From: an uncultured Sutterella sp.
GTDB lineage: Bacteria; Pseudomonadota; Gammaproteobacteria; Burkholderiales; Burkholderiaceae_F
NCBI GenBank assembly: GCA_905186105.1
Contig: LR994475.1
Coordinates: forward strand, 1,999,744-2,005,127
Length of the DNA: 5,384 nt
Reading direction: 5' to 3'
Shown here: positions 1 through 4,817 of the stretch, one piece after another
How the letters are laid out: each line of letters begins with the position of its first letter
Numbering within the stretch: the stretch's first letter is position 1
The notes under the pieces: model-generated
Told to the model about the DNA's origin: nothing
Seen by the model: the letters and a program-made list of their open reading frames with translations, nothing else
Database searches by the model: none
Position numbers and translations under genes: made by a program

Positions 1-317
1 TTAGCATAATAGCCCAAGGCATAAGCTGAGGAAGCATTCATGGACTTGAGACCCCAAGCGTTATTGTATTCTTTGGTTTCCCAAGATTTCGTAGCATCCC
101 CTACTTGAGCTTGATTTTGTGCTACAAAACCAGTTTCCTGATAAAGGTTATTCGGCGCCATGTACGCAGCTGATGCAACACTAGCACCAAGCATCAAAGC
201 AGTAACTGCGAGAGCGACAGCGCTCTTGGCTGCTTTACCCTTGGTCGCACGCTTTTCATCAGTAACGATATATTCCTGGTGAGCCACGCTCCATTTTGTC
301 TTGAATACGCGATTCAT
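1..317 (-). CDS. N-terminal part of a predicted autotransporter, probably S8 (subtilisin-like) type; runs off the left edge
   Basis: Translating the minus strand from the ATG at 315-317 gives 105 codons with no stop before the window edge. Residues 1-50 form a long signal peptide: an extended region starting MNRVFKTKWS with an aromatic/basic character (ESPR type, known from type V secreted proteins), a basic segment (EKRATKGKAAK), a hydrophobic core (about residues 33-45) and a likely cleavage after ASVASA. The mature start is polar, and near residues 79-105 the stretch SWETKEYNNAWGLKSMNASS then AYALGYYA resembles the segment just before the first catalytic Asp in subtilase autotransporters (W-G-L...N-A-S-x-A-Y...G-Y). 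The protein would cross the inner membrane by Sec, and its passenger would be exported through a C-terminal beta barrel, which is not in the window. The ATG is supported by a good ribosome binding site. The ESPR-type secreted protein call is firm; the subtilase assignment is an inference from a short segment, and another autotransporter passenger remains possible. Confidence 0.8.
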   Translation of the reverse strand, partial: MNRVFKTKWSVAHQEYIVTDEKRATKGKAAKSAVALAVTALMLGASVASAAYMAPNNLYQETGFVAQNQAQVGDATKSWETKEYNNAWGLKSMNASSAYALGYYA

Positions 318-466
318 AATGTCAACTCCTAAATTTGGTTAGGTCTTGGTCCTGCCTCATCCATTTGGGTGGACAGATCGAGTCTATCCATGACTTTTGG
401 AGTCAAAATGCATCTGCTCTTTAGTCCTCGTACATTCCCTAATAAATAGGGTCACTCGGAATTACC
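318..466 (-). promoter_or_regulatory. Structured 5' leader of the autotransporter mRNA
   Basis: Between the start codon and the putative -10 box lie about 150 nt without a gene. Two stem-loops can be drawn on the minus strand: a perfect 5-bp CCCTA/TAGGG stem with a 5-nt loop (437-451), and GGATAGA/TCTGTCC with a CTCGA loop (371-389, one T-G wobble). The leader is long for a simple mRNA start and could affect translation or stability, but no known riboswitch is recognised. The extent depends on the promoter guess, which is weak. Confidence 0.35.
326..330 (-). promoter_or_regulatory. Ribosome binding site of the autotransporter gene
   Basis: The minus strand reads AGGAG, 8 nt before the ATG at 317. 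This is near-ideal spacing and fixes the start codon. Confidence 0.8.
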
Positions 467-493
467 CTTATAAAATTTTAAAATTATTGACAA
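467..493 (-). promoter_or_regulatory. Candidate sigma-70 promoter for the autotransporter
   Basis: On the minus strand TTGTCA (488-493) is followed after 15 bp by TATAAG (467-472). The -35 matches at five of six positions and the -10 is fair, but the spacer is 2 bp short of ideal. That is compatible with an activated promoter or with a wrong pick. The AT-rich block between them (ATAATTTTAAAATTT) offers other -10 choices. Confidence 0.4.
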
Positions 494-527
494 CATACTT
501 GGACATCAATTTGACAATTCTTTGACT
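487..527 (-). repeat. Direct repeats of a TGTCA-like pentamer upstream of the autotransporter
   Basis: Read on the minus strand, four copies occur in the same orientation: AGTCA (523-527), TGTCA (512-516), TGTCC (501-505) and TGTCA (488-492). Start-to-start spacings are 11, 11 and 13 bp, with A/T-rich gaps. About one helical turn between direct repeats is the arrangement used by OmpR/PhoB-type response regulators, and the core resembles the TGTCA of the Pho box. The repeats are seen directly; the regulator is inference. The last copy overlaps the putative -35 box. Confidence 0.4.
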
Positions 528-1361
528 TCCTTTTTTGTTGTTTTTTATCAAAGAAAAACTATTTCAGGTTAATATGCTCAATTTATCTATCCGTCAAGCG
601 AATTGAGTTGCAACTACTCTTTATGAGGTAGACAGTTACCCTTAAACATTTACCTCAAAATAATAGCTTACCCCCAGCTATTACCCCCCCCGAGATAGCT
701 TTTTTCTATTGCCAAAAGTCTAAAAAATCAACTCTCAGGCGCCTGTGACTTTAGAGTTGCTTCTTCCGCTTTTTCTAACTTATAAAGCGGTTTTGAAATT
801 TATTCTTTGGTGCATTTCTAATCCTCTTGGTCTTCATGCAACCTACAAAACAATGAAGGATAGCTATAGCAATTATCTGACAGAGAATAGTTTATTTCGG
901 TCTTTTATCGATATGATTAACCGAATTTACAACATTACATAGCTAATAAAGGACAAAATACAAAATAACGAATATTTGCCAACCAATGCTATTTTCTGGA
1001 CAACGGTCTTTGATTTACATAACTTTTTTTTAAGACAACAGTTATCGAAATTTAGTATCATCGTTTTTCATCTCGAAACACTAGCCTTGTACCTTCGAAA
1101 ACTACGCTTAGCCGCTCTTTAAACAACCCTACTGTTCTTGATCGCATTACAAAAAAGAGAAGTACTTTCAACCTTTCCTCGTGTGCTCTTACCGTTGAAT
1201 CTACTTGTGTTGAGTATGACGAACCCTCTAAAACCCCTGTCCGAATCTCAGTAAATTCTTCGAATCCTACCGATGTTCTGCTTTACGGTAGACATCAACA
1301 TCCAGTCACCATACTACGTTCACGTCAGACAGAAGATCTCTTACAACACCCTTTAAAAATT
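528..1361. other. AT-rich intergenic region without a recognisable gene
   Basis: No frame on either strand shows a recognisable protein. Visible structure: a 7-bp inverted repeat TGAGGTA/TACCTCA (624-630, 651-657); an 8-bp perfect stem TAATAGCT/AGCTATTA with a TACCCCC loop (661-683), immediately followed by a run of eight C (684-691); and the palindrome AGTTGCAACT (606-615). A 65-codon GTG-start frame at 745-942 has no ribosome binding site and low-complexity AT-driven composition, so it is not called. A plus-strand frame is free of stops from 1056 to 1523 but has no start codon in its intergenic part. The region may be eroded coding sequence. Confidence 0.5.
722..759 (-). terminator. Candidate minus-strand rho-independent terminator, no gene assigned
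   Basis: On the minus strand a 7-bp perfect stem CAACTCT (753-759) / AGAGTTG (729-735) is followed by A and then six T (722-727). The 17-nt loop contains the 10-bp palindrome CAGGCGCCTG (736-745), which can add a small inner stem. A transcript ending here would come from 760-1340 on the minus strand, where I find no gene. The stem is only moderately stable and the T tract is offset by one base. Confidence 0.4.
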
Positions 1362-1418
1362 CAACCCTCGGCAAGAAGAAAAAACACCAAACACTCCCTG
1401 CCGAGGGTTGTTTTTTTT
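1362..1418 (+). terminator. Strong plus-strand rho-independent terminator
   Basis: A perfect 12-bp stem, CAACCCTCGGCA (1362-1373) with TGCCGAGGGTTG (1399-1410), is followed directly by eight T (1411-1418). The 25-nt A-rich loop is longer than usual. A short A-rich run on the 5' side (1355-1359) gives weak potential in the other direction. No plus-strand gene is recognisable upstream. Some group II introns, the class without an endonuclease domain, insert just after such terminators, and reverse transcriptase homology begins only a few bases downstream. Confidence 0.85.
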
Positions 1419-1420
1419 AT

Positions 1421-2477
1421 CGTCGTTGCCGATTGGATTTTTATCCAAAAAGTGGAGCAACCCGCATGTTGGGAATTCCGACAGTGTAGGATAGAGTCAT
1501 TCAGCAAGCCATTGCTCAAGTGTTGATGCGGCACTATGATCCAACCTTTTCTGAGTTCAGTTATGGGTTCAGAGAGGGACGTGGTGCTCGGGATGCCATA
1601 GCGCAAACCTCCGCATACATCAAAGAGGGGCGTAACTGGATTGTCGAGATGGACTTGGAAAAGTTCTTCGACACGGTTAATCATGACCGACTCATGAGCC
1701 GACTGGAAAGGGATATCAAAGACCGTATGCTTTTGAGGCTAATCCGACGGTATTTGCGGACAGGAATCCTTGAAAATGGACTAATCTCTGCTCGAACTGA
1801 AGGGACACCTCAAGGTTCACCTCTTAGCCCGATATTGTCCTTGATCGTCTTGGACGAGCTTGACAAATATCTCGAAAAGAGGGGAATCGCCTTCTATCGA
1901 TACGCCGACGACTGTAACCTGTATATGAAATCACAGAAAGCGGGCGAACGCGCGTTTGAAAACACCACTAGATTTATCGAGGAGACGCTCAAGCTACGAG
2001 TAAATCGTAGCAAGAGCGGCGTCTTTCGACCTTCGAAAACGAAATTCCTCGGTTACACCTTCGTGGGAACGACAGGAGCCCCCAGGGCACACAAGACGAG
2101 CCTGACACGCTTGAAGGACTAAAAGTAATCTTCCGAAGATCGCGCGGTACTTCCTTGAAATTCACTATTTCGAGGGTTAGTCAACTTCTGAGGGGTGGCG
2201 AGCATACTTCGCGATGGATGCCAGGGTTGAGATATACAGGGAGCTCGATATTCATATCAGGCGACACCTGCGTAAATTGATCTGGATAGCCTGGAAGGAA
2301 CCTAAAACTAGGGAAACCGCCCTTATCAGGCGCGGACTCGATTCCGAAAGAGCGTGGAAGTCCTCTGTCAATGGACGCGGCGCATGGTGGAATGCAGGTG
2401 CACTCCACATGAGCCATGCGTACAACAATAACTGCTTCCGTCGACTCGGTCTGTACAGCCAAGAATTGCAGTACTGA
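1421..2477 (+). pseudogene. Group II intron reverse transcriptase/maturase, broken (N-terminal truncation, amber stop, two frameshifts)
   Basis: Homology is clear from YPKSGATRMLGIPTV (1442-1486). An in-frame TAG follows at 1487-1489 where a sense codon precedes the conserved DRVIQQA. The longest intact piece runs from ATG 1520 to TAA 2122 (200 codons). It holds the reverse transcriptase core: EMDLEKFFDTV (first catalytic Asp), GTPQGSPLSPIL, YADD (1901-1912) and KFLGYTF. After LTRLKD two extra bases (2120-2121) shift the frame to KVIFRRSRGTSL...SQLLRG. Loss of one G in the run at 2192-2195 then shifts it again to WRAYF...RRHLRKLIWIAWK (maturase X region), ending near RGAWWNAG...QELQY at 2477. 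No HNH domain follows. In a working intron this protein binds the intron RNA, aids splicing and reverse-transcribes it during retrohoming. Here the catalytic residues persist but no full protein can be made. Confidence 0.9.
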
Positions 2478-2498
2478 CCCGAGTTACTTTTCAATTTA

Positions 2499-2594
2499 GA
2501 AACCGCCGGATGCCGAACGGCATGTCCGAATGCCTACTTCACTGGTAGGTTGCGGTGTGGGAGGGGAAACCCGTGAGGGAACCCTCTACCTGAT
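2499..2594 (+). ncRNA. Group II intron domain V-VI remnant (RNA 3' end)
   Basis: After the maturase stop, GAAACCGCCGGATGCCGAAC begins a domain V-like hairpin. Its upper stem is TGCC/GGCA (2511-2514, 2519-2522) with a GAAC tetraloop, then a two-base bulge TG (2523-2524) and a CGGA/TCCG stem (2507-2510, 2525-2528). The lower strand expected from related introns (about GTGGT) is interrupted by about 25 bases (2529-2553) that contain their own hairpin. GTGTGGGAGG (2556-2564) then resumes. Domain VI pairs GAGGG (2561-2565) with CCCTC (2582-2586) and leaves A2588 unpaired as the candidate branch point. The comparison with intact introns is from memory of the family, not an alignment. Confidence 0.6.
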
Positions 2595-3419
2595 TTGAAG
2601 ACAAAAAGAGCACTAAGAACTGAAAATTGTAAGTTCATTGCTCATAACAATGCCCCCTTCGGCAAGAGTAAACATAGCGATGCTCTGCTCAAAAATGCCT
2701 TCTATAGCAGTAAAGAAAAGACCTATGCCTTTACAGAAAGGGAACCTTGGACTCAAGATTCAAATTTTACCAACTCAAGCTCAACAACTATATTCACTTG
2801 TACCGTTTGGTTGTACTCATGAAGATCTGACCGTTCAACAGATTTCGGAAAATACTGATCACATCATCCGTCTAAAGACTGCTAAGCGATCTGTTCCACA
2901 AGATTTATGGGCGGCATATGGACGCTTTGTGAAGTCCGTGACAGAAAAAAAATGGCGTGACTCACTGGGTAAGAGACACATCGAAAATCGATGAGTGCCG
3001 TCGAGTGCTCAGGTTATTTTGCATTGCGCAGTAACGCTGTTTCCGACGCATTTGAAGCTTTATCCATCTACCGTCAGCGAAACATGGTGGAGCAAGATTT
3101 TTATCAGCTCAAAAATTGGCTTGACGGAGACCGTTTGCGTGTAGGCGCTGTTTCTGTGCAAGGCAAGCTACTGGTCAATACCATTGGCACTGCTCTGAGA
3201 ATGATGATGCTTTGTCGCGCCAAGCAGAAAGAAGATCGGAAGTCCAAGCTCGTCTTACCAGGAGGCTCCCTGGAACGCTTGCTAGCAGAGCTGACTTTAG
3301 TCCGTGCCGAGAAAAGAAAAAACGCCAACGCTTGGATCAGAAATAGTATTCCTGCCTCACGTCGGCGTTGTTTCGAACTACTTATGTTGCCAGAACCTCC
3401 AAGGACGTTCATGTTATAG
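2595..3419 (+). pseudogene. IS4-group (IS1634-like) DDE transposase, broken (5' part missing, frameshifted)
   Basis: The C-terminal part from about 3006 to the TAG at 3417-3419 reads CSGYFALRSN...YRQRNMVEQDFYQLK...GDRLRV and has the Y-x2-R-x3-E-x6-K signature of IS4-family transposases, including the catalytic Glu. An upstream segment in another frame (about 2881-2975, RSVPQDLWAAYGRFVKSVTE then KKWRDSLGKRH) fits the same family. The frame changes between 2975 and 3006, with a short stretch in the third frame (KIDECRRVL, 2984-3010), suggesting two small indels. The N-terminal half with the two catalytic Asp residues is not recognisable; family members are usually well over 400 residues. The start at 2595 is only the intron junction, and homology before about 2820 is doubtful. 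No terminal inverted repeats could be paired because the left end is absent. Confidence 0.75.
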
Positions 3420-3468
3420 AGCAGGTAACCCGTAGTTCAGGTCCATCGGGGCGTTCAAACGCACGTGC

Positions 3469-3506
3469 AAAAAAAGACCCCACAAGGCTTACGAGCTTCG
3501 TGGGGT
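3469..3506 (-). terminator. Strong minus-strand rho-independent terminator, no gene assigned
   Basis: The stem ACCCCAC (3477-3483) / GTGGGGT (3500-3506) is continued by AGGCT/AGCTT across one mismatch and closed by a four-base loop (TACG on the plus strand, CGTA in the minus-strand transcript). On the minus strand it is followed by C and seven T (3469-3475). On the plus strand the downstream sequence (TAAATAAG) lacks a T tract, so the orientation is clear. It lies tail-to-tail with the transposase remnant, and no minus-strand gene is seen upstream of it. Confidence 0.8.
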
Positions 3507-3848
3507 TAAATAAGTATCCAACCAAAAGGAGTGGACGTCCCGTTACGCACTTGATCAAGTGCCGTACGCCATGACTCTTACTTTACTGGATAAAACCCTA
3601 ATATCTGTGTCATCCTTTATCGTAGATGTAACGAAGTTTTAAAGCTTTTCGAACACCACAAAAGATGCGTGATCAGCAACGCCTCATATCAAGCGTTTTC
3701 CCCTGGGCGATAGACAAAATGCCCCTTGCAAACTGTTGCAAGCGTCACAAAAAGTGCTTAGGAGAAGTCCCTTAACGCCCTGCCCTATCAGGCCTTAACC
3801 TGAAGCAGATAGCGAACGGTCGCCCTAGCCACAGCGCCCTCGAAGGCG
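3507..3848. other. Gene-free interval between two minus-strand terminators
   Basis: No protein or tRNA is recognisable. Inverted repeats are dense: a 16-bp perfect palindrome GCACTTGATCAAGTGC (3547-3562); CTTGCAA/TTGCAAG with an ACTG loop (3725-3742); TCAGG/CCTGA inside CTGC/GCAG (3780-3808); GCGA/TCGC (3811-3822) and CGCC/GGCG (3835-3848). I checked for motifs of tmRNA, RNase P RNA, SRP RNA and 6S RNA and did not find them. A minus-strand transcript ending at the 3469-3506 terminator would be up to about 340 nt, but no convincing promoter was found. Confidence 0.4.
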
Positions 3849-3884
3849 AAAAAAAACGCTCTGCGAGCACCCACCCGCAGAGCG
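3849..3884 (-). terminator. Strong minus-strand rho-independent terminator, no gene assigned
   Basis: A perfect 9-bp stem CGCTCTGCG (3857-3865) / CGCAGAGCG (3876-3884) with a 10-nt loop is followed on the minus strand by eight T (3849-3856). The plus-strand side continues GAAACCCTCA, so it works in the minus direction only. It lies about 300 bp beyond the fabZ terminator, so either it is a backup for lpxD-fabZ read-through or it ends an unannotated transcript from 3885-4190. Confidence 0.85.
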
Positions 3885-4190
3885 AAACCCTCATTGTTTT
3901 GACCTCAATCCTTTTGTCCAACAGACTTTCGTCAAGGAGAACATTTGATGTCGGAATTAACTTTATCAGCTTCCCCTATCTCAAACGTTTCAGATTGAAA
4001 GTGTCCTGTAACAGAGCGTATCTTTGCAAAACAACTTTCGAGTGCGGTCACAAAGGGGACGCCATAGAGATATAAATACGCTAATAGGCTACAGTAAGAT
4101 GCATTTGCATTGTTTCGACGCGTCGAGACCACTAACCAAACATCGTGATTCGTGACGAAAAATCAGCCACAAGTTGAAACGCTTCTCACG
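3885..4190. other. Gene-free interval between the fabZ terminator and the next minus-strand terminator
   Basis: A 66-codon minus-strand frame (3932-4132, GTG start) has no Shine-Dalgarno sequence and no recognisable similarity, so I do not call it as a gene. Visible structure: the 12-bp palindrome TCGACGCGTCGA (4115-4126), and TTCGTGA/TCACGAA (4149-4155, 4186-4192), which flanks the approach to the fabZ terminator. No tRNA or known RNA is recognised. Confidence 0.35.
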
Positions 4191-4235
4191 AAAAAACAAA
4201 ACGCTCCACATCGTTACCCAAAACGTAGAGCGTTT
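4191..4235 (-). terminator. Rho-independent terminator after fabZ
   Basis: On the minus strand AAACGCTC (4228-4235) pairs perfectly with GAGCGTTT (4199-4206). An inner ACGTT/AACG stem shortens the loop, and the stem is followed by TGTTTTTT (4191-4198). It lies 25 bp after the fabZ stop and closes the lpxD-fabZ transcription unit. Confidence 0.8.
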
Positions 4236-4238
4236 GTA

Positions 4239-4257
4239 TGATCGTCAAAGACGATCA
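4239..4257 (-). repeat. Perfect 8-bp stem-loop just after the fabZ stop
   Basis: TGATCGTC and GACGATCA flank a 3-nt loop and begin two bases after the fabZ stop codon. There is no T tract, so it is not a terminator itself. Placed between the stop and the terminator, it may protect the mRNA 3' end or assist termination. Confidence 0.6.
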
Positions 4258-4259
4258 AA

Positions 4260-4733
4260 TTATTGTGCTTCAGACTTCTTAGGAGCCACTGGACGGTAAG
4301 CACACATCATTTCAGCCTGAGCAACCACCTGGTCGTCAACACGAGCCACAGCTTCAAAAATCCCCAAGCCCATCTTCGAACGAATGAACTTACCTTCAAT
4401 CACCAACTGGTCACCAGGCTGCACGACACGCTTGAAACGAGCCTTATCGATACCAGCAAAATAAAAGAGCGAGTTCTTACGATCAACGCCTTCAGGCAAA
4501 CGAGAAAGGGCTGCGATAGCACACGTCTGAGCCATGGCTTCAATGATCAAAACGCCAGGCATCACTGGGATCTCAGGAAAATGCCCCGTAAACTGCGGCT
4601 CATTGACCGTAACATTCTTGATCGCCACAACGCGACCAGCTTCAGCATCGAGTTCAACGACTCGGTCAATCAAAAGAAACGGGTAGCGATGCGGAAGCAT
4701 ATCCATGATGTCACGGATGTCAAGGGTAGTCAT
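4260..4733 (-). CDS. fabZ: 3-hydroxyacyl-[acyl-carrier-protein] dehydratase FabZ
   Basis: FabZ removes water from (3R)-hydroxyacyl-ACP to give trans-2-enoyl-ACP in the cytosolic type II fatty acid elongation cycle. It competes with the lipid A pathway for hydroxyacyl-ACP. The 157-residue product is close to the usual 145-155 and is a single hot-dog domain. The N-terminal motif LPHRYPFLLIDRV (13-25) is typical. The catalytic pair is His51 in GHFPEIPVMPG and Glu65 in LIIEAMAQ. The substrate-tunnel segment FAGIDKARFKRVVQPGDQL follows. All key residues are present and the frame is intact. The ATG at 4731-4733 is preceded by AGAGG (4745-4749) at 11 nt, slightly long spacing. lpxD lies 84 bp upstream on the same strand, the normal order. 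The usual next gene, lpxA, is absent and a terminator follows instead. Confidence 0.97.
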   Translation of the reverse strand: MTTLDIRDIMDMLPHRYPFLLIDRVVELDAEAGRVVAIKNVTVNEPQFTGHFPEIPVMPGVLIIEAMAQTCAIAALSRLPEGVDRKNSLFYFAGIDKARFKRVVQPGDQLVIEGKFIRSKMGLGIFEAVARVDDQVVAQAEMMCAYRPVAPKKSEAQ

Positions 4734-4753
4734 GTCGGTCGAAACCTCTTAAT

Positions 4754-4784
4754 AAAAAAACAATGGGATCAGCCTAAGCCGACC
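4754..4784 (-). terminator. Possible weak attenuator between lpxD and fabZ
   Basis: On the minus strand GG-TCGGC (4778-4784) pairs with GCTGA-T-CC (4766-4773) through a TTAG loop, with one wobble pair and one bulged T. CATTG and then seven T (4754-4760) follow. The wobble pair exists only in the minus-strand RNA. The stem is short and the T tract is displaced, so at most partial termination is expected. Confidence 0.3.
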
Positions 4785-4817
4785 AAATGAAGTAGTATTG
4801 TCGCGCTTTTTGCCAAA

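Larger units (their letters stand above)
1421..2594 (+). mobile_element. 5'-truncated, decayed group II intron
   Basis: This element combines a maturase pseudogene with the RNA 3' end that normally follows it. The RNA domains I-III and the N-terminus of the maturase are missing, so the 5' splice site and most of the ribozyme are gone. The 3' end is placed after TGAT at 2591-2594, six bases beyond a bulged A at 2588 that fits a branch point. The maturase lacks an HNH endonuclease domain, as in bacterial class C and related introns. The lineage assignment rests on recall and is tentative. The element cannot splice or move by itself. Confidence 0.75.

Noticed and set aside
745..942. 65-codon plus-strand frame with GTG start
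   Set aside because: No ribosome binding site, AT-driven composition, start codon inside a hairpin region, and no recognisable family.
1250..1275. TTCGAAT motif resembling a tRNA T loop
   Set aside because: The flanking bases do not form the T stem and no acceptor or anticodon arm can be drawn.
1487..1489. Amber codon as possible recoding (read-through) in the maturase
   Set aside because: Two frameshifts and a missing N-terminus in the same gene make simple decay the better explanation.
1056..1523. Plus-strand frame free of stop codons for about 156 codons
   Set aside because: It contains no ATG, GTG or TTG until its last part, passes through the terminator hairpin and into the maturase in the wrong frame, and its translation resembles nothing I know.
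1361..1684. 107-codon minus-strand frame
   Set aside because: Antisense shadow of the maturase remnant and the terminator.
2181..2494. Minus-strand frames of 80 and 93 codons
   Set aside because: Shadows of the maturase C-terminal region, which has clear homology on the plus strand.
3368..3574. 68-codon plus-strand frame
   Set aside because: Overlaps the transposase end out of frame and runs through the terminator hairpin.
3507..3848. tmRNA, RNase P RNA, SRP RNA or 6S RNA, suggested by size and the terminator
   Set aside because: None of the conserved sequence motifs of these RNAs was found on either strand.
3932..4132. 66-codon minus-strand frame with GTG start
   Set aside because: No Shine-Dalgarno sequence and no family resemblance; kept only as a note in the interval description.
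4263..4790. 175-codon plus-strand frame opposite fabZ
   Set aside because: Antisense shadow; fabZ on the minus strand has all catalytic residues.
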